Shown: positions 9,701-24,700 of the stretch, one piece after another
How positions within the stretch are numbered: the stretch's first letter is position 1
Layout of the letters: each line of letters starts with the position of its first letter
Program-made: the position numbers and the translations under genes
Assembly: GCA_030998225.1 (NCBI GenBank)
Contig: JAPYXD010000698.1
Span: forward strand, 1,901,001-1,965,000
Origin: Diplolepis rosae
Taxonomy: Eukaryota; Arthropoda; Insecta; Hymenoptera; Diplolepididae
Reading direction: 5' to 3'
DNA length: 64,000 nt
Notes under the pieces: generated by a model
Seen by the model: only the letters and a program-made list of their open reading frames with translations
Told to the model about the DNA's origin: nothing
Databases searched by the model: none

Positions 9701-12700
9701 AACATTGATTGATTATCAGTCATAAATAACTAATTGTAAAGCACAGAGTCAGTTATCGATCGAAGTTATTAACAATTCTAACTGATTCAGATTAGAGAAT
9801 ACACCCACCATTATTATATATATTTTAAGTAATGGAAATTCAGGATGTTTTTTAAAATGGGTAAATACTACATAACGCACACAAATTATTCACGAACTCA
9901 GTGCCGGACCTGGTCGAGCTGAAACCTTTTTTAATTTAATGAAATAAAATAAAAATAAAATTGAGTCATGCGATCTTGAAAATCTTGGGTCCGTCACTGA
10001 CTAAATTTGAACGTAAAGTAGAGCAGGCTGCGAGTAAAAGTAATTATCGACGGTGTTTTTATTACAATGCTCACAAATCCATAACACGTAGATGGCCTAA
10101 GAGTATGTTAAACTGTGCATGTATTGGAGAAATAAGAGTTTTCGAGGACAAATGATTAATTTTTATTATAATTTGTTTCTTAAGGGTACTGTTCAACCAG
10201 TACAATAATGCATTTTTTGGCAGAAATTTTAAGACCTAATAAAGGACATATTAGCGGATCGCTGTAAACTTCAATTAGTTCTAAAATATAAAAAAAATAA
10301 TTCCTGTTTTAGAGAAAAACGTGTCATAGTGAGAATTTTCCCCAGCGAAATACTGAACTTTAAAAGAACTATATGATAATTTACTATAGATTATATCAAA
10401 CTTTATCCTTACCTGTACCAAAATTTTATATAATTTTTCGAATCTTTAGTATTTTGACTGCGAAAAATTTCCAGTCTGATAAGAATAATTACTATTGCAC
10501 CTTGATTTTCCCTAGATTCCTAATATTATTTAGAATTATCATTATAAAATAAAACATATATTGCTGTAAAAAGTTTCTCCGTGTAATATGTCCATTATTA
10601 TGTCCTAAAGTTTAAGCTAAAAAATTGATTATTTTGGAAAAAATTTTGGGGTAAACTGATTTTATTGATTCAGTCAGCTGTAATGGTTGATCCATGCCCT
10701 TAAAATCTCAAGCGCCTCTATATTTCTCTGAGTACATCCAAACACATTCTGAAACCGATGTGTCCCTTTAAAAAAATGTCTCTCAAAAAGAGACAGTTGG
10801 TCACATTAATTATCATTTAGTATGAATTACACATTTCAGAGATTTTTATTTTTGGAAAATTATTTTTGTCTCTGGTTGTCGGTGTCATATTGATTAGAAT
10901 TGGTTCTTTGATCGCAGGCTTGAAAAAAATGTATCCCTTACTTTGCCGAAGTGAGACTGTGAATAGCTATCGACCACCACTTAGAAATCGTCAATAATGA
11001 TTTTCTTCTTTACACTCATCTCTCATAATCATCATCGCTATTATAGTCATGTAGAATTTTCAAAAATTTCAATCACACTTAATGCAATGTATCAAACGGA
11101 TCACATGACTAAATTATAAATTAATTCGTTAATATAAGATAACTTTTTAAATTTACAAAACATCATTCTGAAAATTTAAGAGACATAGCAAATGGCAATA
11201 AAGCACGTGTATTAATTTTTTTCTAGTGAAAATTTTGAATAAAAATTGTAAGACTTATTGACAATTTCAGTTAATTGTAAAAATGTTTGCAAAATTTTCA
11301 CTTAAACCAAGTATTATTTTAAAAATTTTCAGGAAAATATTTTGTAAAATAAAAAAGTTATCTCACATAAACTTTCACAAAAATTTAGTCACGTGGTTTG
11401 GTTGATCCATGACCATGAAACAAGGGAATAAAATTAGTACAGATTTAAAAATTTTATGTGTAAAATAATTTCAGAAAAGTAATCGACTAGGATTCGCAAC
11501 TAACACGAGAATCGATTTCACCATTGTAAAATTGATCTTTGCAATTATCTAAATGTTTGATGTAAATTAAATCTGGCACGAACTAAATCTATAGCAAATA
11601 AAATCATTTTAAGTCGAAATACAGAGAAAAGACCTTTTAGTCGATCTTTGAGCTCTTCTGGATGATCTGAACAAGAAGTTAGCAAGGTTTGATTTAATAA
11701 TCTTGATACTAATTTTTACATCATTATTTTTTATTACCTTCTAGTTTAGCATTTGCATATTTTAGAATTTTTTTGTTAACATTTAATGTCTCTTTCATTA
11801 ACTTTTCGCTACACTGAGAAAAAAATTTATCCAACAAAACTTTTTTTGTTATCCTGACAAAATATTTTGTTGTCCCAACAAAACATTTTGTTTAAGTAAC
11901 AAAATTTGTTTGATATAGCAAAATGTTTTGTTGGCACAACAAAAGAATTTTGTTAGCTAAATACTAACCAAATATTTTTGTTGATTTGACAAAACTGTTT
12001 TCTCAGTGTAATATCGTCACCCCTTTTTTATAATATTCACTTAAATAATCCTTCACGTTTTTATCTTCATTTTTACCATCCTATCACATTAGTTTCCATT
12101 TTTTCTGCATCCTTAAGTGCCATTTTGACATAATTATTTGTTATTCTTTCTGCCGCTATATGACTTTTTTATTTACTTTTTTTTAATGCCTTCGATGTGC
12201 TCCCGGTTGTAGGCAACGAAATACATTATGTTGAAGAGGGCAGTAAATTATAAATATTTGAATTAGTATTATTTTTTAAGTATATTTTTCTTATTTATAA
12301 ATTCTTTATACAATGTGTTTAAGTGTTTTTAGATATTGAATTGAGAAATGTTTGCAAATGAGATCCAATATTTAAGGGGTTCAGAACTATGTATAATGGT
12401 GTAAGTAAAAAAATATATGTTTTTGTAATTAGTCTTCCAAATTTATCCTAAATTCTAAATTAATATAACAAGTTAAATAAATTAATCAAATCAGTCCCAG
12501 AACTGCTGACTATAACTATAAATAAATTTAATTAAGGCCATGGACCAACCGGGTCATGTGACTAGATTTCTACTTTACCGGGATTTTAGTTTGTGTAACC
12601 CTATTTCTATAAAAAATAAGATACACTGCTGGACAAAAGTCGACGGGTACTTGTTTTTAATCATTCGCATGAAAATAACATGGAAAGTAACAAAATTCTG

Positions 12701-15700
12701 CATTTATTATATATTTTTTAACTTTTTTTGACTTATTTCAAAATGAGATTTACGTAGAATGTCTGTAATTTAACATGTAAATTATAATCATTTTTTCTTG
12801 AATGTAGATAAAATCTAAGTTCAGAAAGAAAAAGTTGTAAAACTTCAAATTTGTGAAATTATTTATGAAATAAATTTAAAAAATAATTTTATTGTAATTT
12901 TTTAATATTATCAATTTTTATAATTTGTAAAATCCATTTTTCAAGAATTAGAATTCCGTGTAATCTCACAACTTTGTTTTTCTAAATTTTAACTTAAATA
13001 GTGTCAAGAAAAAATCCGTCAAAATATTTTTGATACGTTGCTAATAGTCTATGTAAATTTACTTTTATAATAAGCTGAGAAAAGTTAAAAAATGTTAATT
13101 GTTTCAAGAGTTGTTCAAAACTCAAGAAAACTTTGAAATCATGACTTTTTCGGAATATTGAAAAAATGGTTTATTACTAAACTATAAAAAATTGACCGAA
13201 TTTTCGGACTTATTTCCTAACTATTAGGAAATATATCAAAAAGGTTAGAACATTTCACAAATCTCCTAAGTTATAGGAAATTTTTCCCATGAAAAGCGGA
13301 AATTATTCCACAAAAACGGAAATTTGTTCACTTTTTTTGGAGCTTTTTCCACTTAAATTATGAAATATATGAGTTTTTCCTAATAAAATGGATATTTCTC
13401 CGACCAAATAGTAGGAACTATTTCCAGTTCTATGTCGGAAATATTTCCGACTATATCATTAGAAAAAATTACGACCCATTTGTATTTCAAGCTGTCCGAA
13501 TATTTTCGGAAAAATCCCCGAGAAATTTGTTACAGTGTATTACTATTACTATTATGTATGGTTTTGACGGTGAAAATAAATTTTCCGATATATTTCGCTA
13601 AAATTGAACTTTTTTCTATTTCGAAAATAAAATTAATCAAACTGCGCCCGTTTTTATCTTCTCTACCATTTTTTAAATTTTGAGAACAAAATTGTTTATA
13701 TTTTGGACACAAACGTGTAGAAGCCTAAAATCAATAAAATTTTCTAATTCCCTAAGTATCACATGTCCTTAATAGTGGACTAAAACACTTCGTTTTCGGT
13801 TCATTAAATGCAGAATTTTGTTACCTTCCATGTTATTCTAAGGAAAAGATTCATTGTTAGGTATTTTATAAATTAGAAGCTTTTATGTGAATGGTTAAAA
13901 ACAGGTGCCTGGAAACTTTTGCACAGAAGTGTAGGTTTCTTTCTTTATTAATTTCTTTTAAAAAAAAGTAATTTTATAATTATAAACATTTATAACCAGA
14001 GAGACCTGTCTTAGTGCATTTTATTTACTCTCACAAATTTTCAACTTGCTATCTAATTTTTTACGAAAATGGTGTTACACAAATTGAAAATGCTGATAAG
14101 GTAGGAATCTAGTCACGCGATACGGTTGGTCCATGGCCTTAACTGGAAAATTGAAAGGAATATTTTCAAAATTATTGATACTTTGCAATTCGTGAATCTT
14201 GAAAACTCCATTAAAATTAGCATTTAGTGCCCGCTTCAAAGCAAGCATTAATGTTAGCGATAGTTCGTGCGTTGTATAGTTGTGTACCAAATACACTTTA
14301 TGCATAGCAATGAGTATCGAGTCAAGAACAAATGGAAGGAGCATTAAAGACACCTTCGAGGACTAACAAGAAAACACGGAACGGGAATTCAATCGAGGAG
14401 CAGTATCTACTATCTCACTTATTGACTACTATTTTAACACGCCTCTATTTATTTTATTATCATAACGAGAGAATGGGAATCTCAAAATTCCTTAGTTTTC
14501 CTTGTATACGAAGAAAATAAATAAAGTCATAATTACTTAAGTTCAATAAAATTATTAGTAGCAAGCAGGCACATTGTCCTATTCTCTCAAAAAACTTATT
14601 TTCTCAACTTTGCGATGTTTTTTTTTCTTTTTTCTCCCTTCTAAAAAGTAATTTGAATTTGAGGTAAACCATTTTTTGAATTGTTAATAATAAATAAAAA
14701 CAAGATGCAGACTCAATTAAAAGAAGGAGAAAAATACTTGGTACTATTTCCTGCACAAAAAATCCTCTCTCTTTCATTTTAAATTCTGTCATTTCATTTT
14801 GATCGTGGAATAATAGCACGTTGTGTAGGTGTCAGAAGAAAAGGCGAAAAATGGTTTGCGAAAGCCTTTTTATTTGACCTCCGAGGAATGACCGATTGTA
14901 TAATAGATACATTATTGTACCCATATATCAAACTACCTCGACACTCTCTTACATTATCCAGGGTATATTTTTGTCCCTCACTATTTTACCATTGTCACAA
15001 CGTACGCATAGTCTGGTGTTATGGATTTATGAACACCATTCTGTCTTTGGGTTTATGTATGTCACATGTCTATGTCGACTTTTACCTGTCTTACCAACAC
15101 ACTCTCACTTTCTGCACGCACATCTCAAAATTAACCCATTATTTATTTGAAATACAGAGCAAGTTGAATTCTATTTTTTTCTCGTGTTCAAAATTTATTT
15201 CCTTTTAGTCAAAATCATTATTCCTTTTTTTGTCCTGCATAAAACTTCACACTCGCAAAATAAACTTTTTTCTCTCTAGTTGCATAATATACTTTTATCT
15301 ACTCGCTAGGTAAACAGCAATAATGTATTTATAAAACCAATTTCTGTTTTTCGAATCCTAGAAAAATAATAGAGCAATGTATTTCAAATAAACAAATATC
15401 CAAGGCATGCATTTCCCATATCTGTACTCTGTGTTTTCGTTTTCTTTATTTTTTCTCCTTTTTTCTACATCTTGGTTTCTTGGATAATAAAATAATGATC
15501 CACAGCTTTTAGCGCATGCGTCTTGCCTTCACATGGTTAGAGTTACTCTTGATGAAATTTAGAATAAAATTCCTGTTAATTTGACTATTTAAGAAGTTAC
15601 TCACTTTTTTTTCGAATTATAATCATTATTTTAATAGAATCGAACGTAACTTTCCATTTTGATTTGGAAATACACGTCTCAGCTTGCACTTGCACTGCAC

Positions 15701-18700
15701 GTGATCAGAAAAAGTGAAGGATTTCGAATAGAATCTTTCATTTACATTACACACGGAAATGACAAGGTTTTCGACAAATTGAAAGAAATCATTTCCATAA
15801 TATAAACAATAATGGAAGCATATTCCATTTATAAAAAATGTGTGAAAAGGAGGTTATCAATTATCAATCAAAATTGAAAAAAATTTTCAATTGATTTTTA
15901 AAGGGTAGAAATTTAATTTAGAGACGTAGTGAACATTTTCTCCTGTGGATGAAGTACTGAATTACTAATATTATTTAATTAAATTATTCTATTTTTTGAA
16001 CTTTGCTGGTGCCCAAGTGTGAATTGGAATACTCTAGGATTATTTCCATGCGAAATGATTATTTATTAAACAGACATTTTCCAGAATTTCATAAACTAAG
16101 GACTTTGATCTACACTGAGAAAAAAGATTTGATTGAATGAAAGAAAAAAATTTGTTTGAAAGGCTTTTTTTTTCATTTTAACAAAAGATATATTTGAATT
16201 AAATAATATTTGTTTGATTCAAAGAAAATATCTTTGGGCAAAATAAATTTTTGTTTAAGGACATGGATCAACCAAATCACGTGACTAAATTCCTGTAAAA
16301 ATTCGTACGTAATCTAACTTTTTTATTTTACAAAATATCTTCCTGGAAATTTGTAAAATACAAAATAAGATGATAAAGAACGTCTGTCAACTTCGTTCGA
16401 GTGAAAATTTTGCAAACAATTTTACAGTTATCTGTAATTATTGTCGATAAGTTTTCGATTTTTTTTCAAAATTTTTACTAAAAAGAAGTTAACAGACGTG
16501 CTTTATTGTCTTTTCTTACGTTTTCCAAATTTTCAGAAAGATACTTTGTAAATTAAAAAGGTATCTTACATGAACGAATAAATGTATAATTTAGTCACGT
16601 GGTCCGATTGATCCATGTCCTTAAATCAAATAAACTTTTCTTCAAAATAAAGATACGAATGAGTCCTTCTATATGAGATTTATAACTGGAATTTTAATAT
16701 AGACGAAAATTTTTTTTAGGATTCCCTAGAGTAAAATAATCGACACGTATTTTTTTAATTCGAAATAAAAATCATATCTTGTAAAAAAAAAAATTTTTTA
16801 AATAAAAAAATAAGTGTCGATTATTTTGCTCTAGAGATTGCTGGAAAAAAATTTAGTCGATATTAAAATTTCAGTTGTAAATCAGATATGGAATGACTCG
16901 AATGCATTAATATATGGTCAAAGGTATAATTTGTTTGATTTAAGGCAGAAATTGATTTGATTTGAACAAATTTTGATTTGCTTCAAAGATACTTTGTTCG
17001 AATCAAACAAATTTTATTTTATTCTAATAAATCATTTCTTCAAATCAAAGAAAGTGTTTCAAACAAATAATTTTCATTCATACAATCAATTTTTTTTTCT
17101 CAGTATAGATAGCAAATTGAATTGATGTTCGAAAAAGTCATTTTTTGAACGTGTTAAAAATGATTCCTCTTTGTTTTAACTTTAGTAAAGTGTCTTTTTC
17201 TGACAAGACGTTCGATCTAGAGGAAATAGAAAACGTGAAAGGAAAACTCATTGTGTGAAATTCTGACCTCCTTTTCATGACAAAAGCGAAACGCGCATTT
17301 TTCTTACGTATTTTTTTTATACATACATAATGGACTTCTTGGTGCACATTGCATTGTATATGAGGCGTATATTGTTTATATAGGCGCTAGGCAAACGTAA
17401 TATGTCGTTTATCTGTACGTGATGTATATGTGTATATGTTGTACAGAGGATAAGAAGGCCGGCGTCGATCGGAGCAGCACGGTCATTGCCAAAGAACCTG
17501 AAGGTAACTTCACTCTAAAATTTCGATGTTGTTATTTTAGACACCTAATTAGATCTAACATGCATTAAATTACAAGGTTGAACACCCTTTGTCACCTGAG
17601 TTCATTTTTTTTGCATTTCTTTCCAATAACTACATTCAAACACTTATTTAATAATTAAATATACAATACATATAAAGAAATTAATTTTTATAATAAATTC
17701 CGTGAGTTTTTAATTTATTCAAGTGATTAAGGCCATTGATCAATCGGATCACGTGACTAAATTATACATTTATTTGTTCATGTAAGATACTTTTTTCATT
17801 TATAAAGTATCTTTCTGAAAATTTGGAAAACGTAAGAAAAGACAATAAAGCACGTCTGTTAACTTCTTTTTTTTTAATTTTGAAAAGAATTCGAAAACTT
17901 ATTGATAATTACAGTTAACTGTAAAATTGTTTGCAAAATTTTCACTAAAACAAAGTTGACTGACGTTCCTTATCGTTTTTTGTTTTATTTCCAAAATTTC
18001 CAGAAAGACATTTTATTAAATAGGAAAGTTATTTTACACGAACTTTTATAGGAATTTGGTCACGTGATCTGGTTGATCCATGGCCTTAAAGGTTTTTAAA
18101 GTGTTTTGCTTTACACATTTTCAAGTTGAATTCTCATATTACAAATCCATTAATTTTAAAAGCCTTTCTTGAATCATTTATTTTATTTATTTGCTGTGCG
18201 AAGCTCAGATCTCTCTGACGAAATAGTAAAAATAGTTTTTGATTTAAAATTAAAAAATTGTAAGTGTCGACATTTTTAGCGTCTTTGAGATTTGGTCGAG
18301 CTTCGACCGAAAATACTCATCTAGAAAAATAAAAAACGATTGACTGTCTTACATACACTTCGCATAGATTTGAACTAACCAATTTGATTATTTTGGTCTT
18401 GAAGGTGTGATTCGTGACCAATAAAATTAACTGCCAGTTATTTGTATTAACCTTAAACCATAACTAAAGATTCTTGAGTAAGTAAAGGAAACAATAATAT
18501 ATTTTGAAAGAAACGTAGACTCATTAATAAATGTATTTAATTGAATTTTTAGTGAGTGTTGTTTTTATTTATGTGACTAATTAGTTGCATTAATTTTACT
18601 TATACGATGGTTTTTATTTGCAATAAAAAAAATAATTAAAATAATAATCTGGTGATAAATGAAGTAAAAATTGAAAATAGATGTTTTTTTCACCAGATCG

Positions 18701-21700
18701 ACAAAATATATCATAGGTTTGGATAAATCACTTTAAACTGTCGAATATAATTCAGTGAGCAACTCCTTTAATTCAAAATGGTCATGTTATCTGAGAAAAA
18801 TGGGTAAAGTTATACTTGGATATTGGCGCGGTCACAAATTATTATTAATCGTAACAAATCCCAAATAAACATTTTATTTAGAATACAGAACCTTAGGTCA
18901 ATTTAAAAGATTTTTCATTTTAATATGAAGCTTATGAATATTGACAAATAAGTTGAGAATCATTAACTTAAGGTAGTTGTCGTGTCAAAAGTCAGGTCTC
19001 TGAAAAAAATAGTTTTTCTATGATTTTAAAACTTGAGATTATATTATCAATCGTGTCTTATTAAAGAAGAAACATTATTTTTTATGGACAAAATTCAAAA
19101 GTTTCGTAAAATAATACTTTTAATCATTTTTTTTGTTATAGAATTTTTTCTTATTGTCGCTTCATACCAATTCTTCAAAATATTCAAAAATATTTCAATT
19201 TCGAAAATAAGTGAAAAATCTTCTAATATAGTTATTTTTAAAGAAATGTTTCTTTTTAAAAAATTCTTTCAACGATTCAGCCACCGAAAACTTTACTTTT
19301 AAAATTCAAAATAGTAGAGTTGTTAGGAATATTTTCCTCGAAAAAAATAAGCTTCGATTTTGGAATTAATTATTTTTAAAGAATTGATAACAAGCGGTAG
19401 TAAGGAAAAATTTTGTTACAAAAAACATTATTAAAAGTATTATTATTCGTAAGTTTGAAATTTTTGGCACCATAATTGCCTTTATATTAAGATCAATTTT
19501 TTAATGACAAATAATTCCACTGACTTATTTTTTCGTAATTCTGAAATTTTTGACCATATAATATACTGTTAATTTTGTTTACATATATTAAATTATGTTA
19601 CTACTTAATTAAAACTTTAAATAAAATTGTCAGTATACTTGATTATTTGTATGTTTCACCTTCCGTATGAAACTCTATCGTTTTAAATACGCTACTGAAA
19701 GGAGGGAGAAAATAGTGAATTGACTTGTGATGTTTCTAAGCTTGGTATCAGCAGCCAACAAAAATACCTGGTATGCCCTGGCAATAGTAGATACATTGAA
19801 TCGGGTCCAGAACGCGGCGGCTATGCTTACAAGCAGTGTAAACATTTTTACTAAAACTCTTTCTAAAATTTAGAAGAAACTTTTTCCAGAAAAGAGAATT
19901 TTTAATCGATTAACTAGAATCAGTTACAATTTATCAATTACAATATTAAAAAACGCTAATTGATATCTAAAGAAACTTGTGAATTTTCCAGTGATGAAAT
20001 CCATAGCACATGTACTTAATACATATTATGTGACCATTTTAAAACGTTTTAGTAAAGTGGCTAAAAGACATTAATTTTCCTTAAAAAATATTGAAAAGCG
20101 ACACTTAGTGAATTATTTGATTAATAGTGCAGTGATCACGTGATTCATTTCTCATTTTTTATGTTTTTAAATATTTCCTATATATATAGTTTTTTTTCAT
20201 TACAATGGCTGCACCAGGAATGTCAAAACAGCTTGAAAATTGTAAGTGGTAGTATAAAGTAAAAAAAAAGTTTCTGAAATTATAATTAAGAATAGAAAGT
20301 TTTGACTTTCACATTTCTAATGGTAACATGCATTTGCTAATCAATAGAACAGCTAGGTCATGGCCAGCAGATAAACTCCATTCTATTTTAATCAGCCTAA
20401 AATAAATTGTTACGCGCAATGCGAATGCAGATGTCCGCTAATATGTTCTAAAGAGAAACACATAATATGTTATTCGGTCCTAACGTTTATGATTTTACAA
20501 TTGCTATTAAATTTCCTAATGTGGAAGGAAATTGTTACTTTTATAATGATATATATTTTAGCGTATTATTTAGAAAAGTTTTGGGTTTTTTTTTAAATTC
20601 CAACACCTTCATGTATTTTTAAACTAAAAATTTTAAGTTTTTGGGGCATTTTTTTGACATTTTTTTACTTTGAATAACTTTTGTTTTTAAACAAATTGTT
20701 ATGATTTTTTATTAATTTTGTTCCTTACAATGTGTAGCAACTTTTTTAGTGTGGAAAATAAGATAACATGACTGACAGGAAGTTACAAATAAAATAAATT
20801 AACATATTCCAAAATATTAAAAAAACATTTTTGTATTTATTCTCTTAGTTAGAGTGCTTTCCATACCCAAAAATATTGATAATATAACAAAGAATAAGTG
20901 GTAAAAATTTCAAAGGCCTGTGTCTGATACTTTAAATTTTATTCAAAGATAAAATATGTTGCAAAAAATTCGGATAAATTAACAAATTGCGGAAAACGGA
21001 GTTTAAAGTAAAGTCTTGTAGTCAAGCCTTAATACTCACTATCAAAACTCCCCTGCAATATATATATATATAATATATTGTGTTTCTATAGGGATACCTG
21101 TTATATACTATTTTCCCTATAATTCATAATTATTAGTAAATAAATAAACAAACTTTTTTGTGTAAAAATTTAATTTTTGCTAAAAATGCGTTATTCGTAA
21201 ATCGTAGTAACTTTTAATTTTATTTATATACTCAGAAAAGTATAGAGATTAAAAAAATGACAATTTTGGAAAATAACAAAAAAATCAAAAATATACCAAT
21301 TAAAAATGGCAGATCCCCTAATAACAAAATGTTATCTTTAATATTTTATGGTTTTTAAAACATATTGTAGAACAGATAATTTGCAGATTCTAATGAAATT
21401 TCTAGAATTAAATACGTTGTTGAAACTTGCGATTAAAATAGATAATTTTATTTGGTCGTTAAACTGAAATTTATGACGTAATAAACAATTTTGATAGTGA
21501 ATGTAGCACAGATTATATTATCACAAATATAAAATAGACCTGTTTTAATATAATTTACCTATTTTGTAGTATATTTGAATTGAATATTTTTTAAATAATT
21601 GTTTCTAAATTTTCAAAATAATAAAATTATTGTTGAATGGATTATTCTTATTATGTTTGTGAATAGCGATATTATTTTTTATCACATTCTTCAAATACAT

Positions 21701-24700
21701 AAAAGCGAAAGATTTTGCTCGAAGTGCTTGGACCTATTTGCTTATTTTTCTTTCTTTTTGGGTTATTTTATTTTTCTTCTGTTTTATGTTATCATTTATG
21801 ATTTTATTCATTCGCATCTGCCATGAAAAGGCTATGCCTCTCAGGGCACACCACCGAGCAGTCCTGCAGCCACATCAGTATTCTCCAGGGTAATGGGAGC
21901 AGCAACGGGGAATAAGCAAGCCCCAGGTTCAGGGAATCCCCTAGGAATTGCCGCGGTGCTCCTTCAGGGCGCGCAAGGTAAAATGATATTAAAGTCCCTC
22001 GAAAACTCTCGAAAACGTATCGAGGGATTGAGGCAACTCGTTTTTCTTATTTTTCATTTCTTCTTTTTTTCGCTCTTCTTTTTCTACGTGATTTTTTTGC
22101 TTCAACCTATTTCTTCTATGACCGTCAAGTTTTTTGCAAATTTTATTCTAAAAATGAAATTTTCCGTTACTAACGATTCCATATTTTTGAAATTTTTAAT
22201 ATAACAACGTACTAATTTTTATTTTATGCATTTTCTGATTTCCAAGTAAAATGTATACATGTTTGCTAATTTTTACAAGATATCTGAATTGCAATGAAAA
22301 ATTTTTATTTTATTTTATTCAAATAGCACGACTAGAAATTTATCTCTGACTTTGTTGACTTATTTTGTCCCTAAAATAACACTTAATAATTCTATTAACA
22401 TTTTATCAACAATAACTTTTGTTATCTTATATTGTTTTTCTTTGTCCTAACAAAATTTTCAAGTTGAAATGAACTAACGCCAAATTTTTAAATGTTGCAT
22501 ATTGTTAATACTCGTATTTTAAAAAGATCGCATGTATTAATTAAAATTTTGTGTGCTTTTTGGAAAATTCACAAGTAATGAAAATGACTTTTTTGTATCA
22601 AAAATGTATTTCATTTGACCTAAAAGGGCACTTTGATGTTGCCTTTTTCATAATCAATGGGATATTTTATTCAAAGGAATGTGAATTAGAGTTATCAAAA
22701 ATTAATGGAATTAAAATGTTGATGATATTCAAATAAAAATTCTGTTCAGATTATAGAGTTATAGATTCCCGGAAGCTTGAAAATTAAATCTGCTCTAGAG
22801 CAAAATTTATCGAATCTTGCTGTCCCATCAGAATTATCGTTCATGGAAAATACGTAGCAGGCTGAAATTGTGTTCGGGGTTGTAAAATAATTGTGAGATA
22901 GTTAGTTGTTGAATTTCTGACCAAGACTAGACGTGGTTAAAATAACGGATGTGTTTCGCATCGTTAATATCATCGTATTACGTTTCATAAACGTTGCCAT
23001 AACTCGAAAACTTCTACAATCTCCAACATAAAAAGCTTAACCAAATTGCAGTGAAGCTTTTAAAAACCTTCCTATACTGCTCCAGCCTTTTAGAAAATTG
23101 AAAAAGCGAAAGAGGCCAAATGGCAAAGCTTCTCTTTCAGATCTAAACCGTAAACCCTTGGTTTTCTCCAAACACACGTAGAAATGTGTGATCGCATAGC
23201 TTTTTCATAAACAATCACCTCTCTATAGCGTAGAAAATTAAAAACTATTGAACATCAAAATTGAGTAGGATATAATTAAAACAAAAATGATAGCCAGTAA
23301 ATACAATGAGAGAAGAAATGAATTAAAAGTACAAAATATCAAAACAAGAAGATGAAAAATTATTAAAATAAATTGAAAGTCCCCAAAAAATATTTGATAA
23401 TTAGTATATTATATTGTTATCGTCTCCCCTGGTGCAAGAACTATGAAAAAAGTGTGATAAATTATTAAGATAGCAAATCTTCAATGATTTGGTAGAATTA
23501 AAGTTTAGCTACGTCTCAGCAGAAAAAGTCCTTTCGATTCAACGCATCAAGCGGGAGTCGACAAATTGGTAAGATCTGCCTACTGATTACAGCCTTTTTC
23601 AAATTTAGCATGGTTTTATTTCAATTTTCACTCATATTATTAAAATACTCACACTGATTTATAAATCTCGCATTCATTTTTCTCTTAACCCCAACCACTA
23701 AATCCTGGGTGATCTGATATTTGTTTAAATATTTATAATTAACTCTGCATTAAACGAGAGCTAGTCGCAGGATTTCAATATATTAAAAGTAGAATTACAA
23801 TATTATCTTAGGAAAATTTAGTTAATAAACATAATTTAATAACGAGAATTTTTTAGTACACTGGTATACAAGGGTTGTGCTAATGGAAAGTGACTAAGTG
23901 TTTTCGATAGATTTTCGTACGATGAACACGAATCTGGGTCCAAAAGTTGTCCATCGCGTATAGTTTTTGAGAAAATGGGGGTTGAAACCCCCCAAAAAGG
24001 GCGTTTTTGGCCATTTATGGATAACCTTGAGCACTAAACTCGGTCGGCTGCTAGAGTTGAACCATCGGGCCACGGTTGGCCCTACTCTGGCGACCAAGGT
24101 TTGGTGACCATAGTTGAGCCAACTGTGGTAGTTTCGGTTTTACTAACTTTGGCAGCACTCTGGGCCACGGTTGAACCAATTGTCGGCATATTATTAACTA
24201 GATTCCGTTGCCATTGCACAACCAACTTTCGGCTCAACTATGGCCCGGACTCGAACCGACTGTCGGGCCAACCTTGGCGAATTACCTTAGATGATCGTGA
24301 TAGTTCGGTCGGTCCACCTCTGGGCCATGGTTGAACCAATCGTCGACTTATTATTAATTAGATTATACAAGCATATTTTGTCTTAGACGGACCATGTCTG
24401 GCACCCGGCGTCAGGCCAACTGTTCACGCCAATGGACGGATAGCGTTATCATTTCACTAGTTGGCCCGATCTCTGGCCAACAAGGTTGGACCAACTTTTA
24501 AAAAGTTGGCCCAACCGTGGGCCGAGAGTCAATTCGCACCTGGGCCACGAAGTGTGTACACTTGGCCGCTATTCTGAGTAAGAGAGAACAGGAAATTTAT
24601 CCGTTTTCAGTCATGCATTTTGATTTTGGTCGAATCCAAAGACACCCTGAACATTCCGTGATGAAATATACGCACATTGCACCCTCTGAAACCAACCCTT

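Larger units (their letters stand above)
16113..17105. mobile_element. TA-flanked MITE (CACTGAGAAAAAA ends) carrying nested elements
   Basis: The left end CACTGAGAAAAAAGATTTG and right end TTTTTTCTCAGTA are inverse and flanked by TA. Subterminal regions repeat TTTGTTTGAATC-like motifs in both orientations. Two further foldbacks are inserted: a TTAA element at 16259-16620 and a palindrome at 16683-16878. Confidence 0.6.

Noticed and set aside
14888..15208. Plus-strand ORFs of 84-106 codons
   Set aside because: Two overlapping frames of equal quality in C/T-rich intron sequence, no start context, no family motif.
19033..19302. ORF with a hydrophobic stretch suggesting a membrane protein
   Set aside because: AT-rich DNA codes for Phe/Ile/Lys by chance; no conserved feature and no splice phase match.
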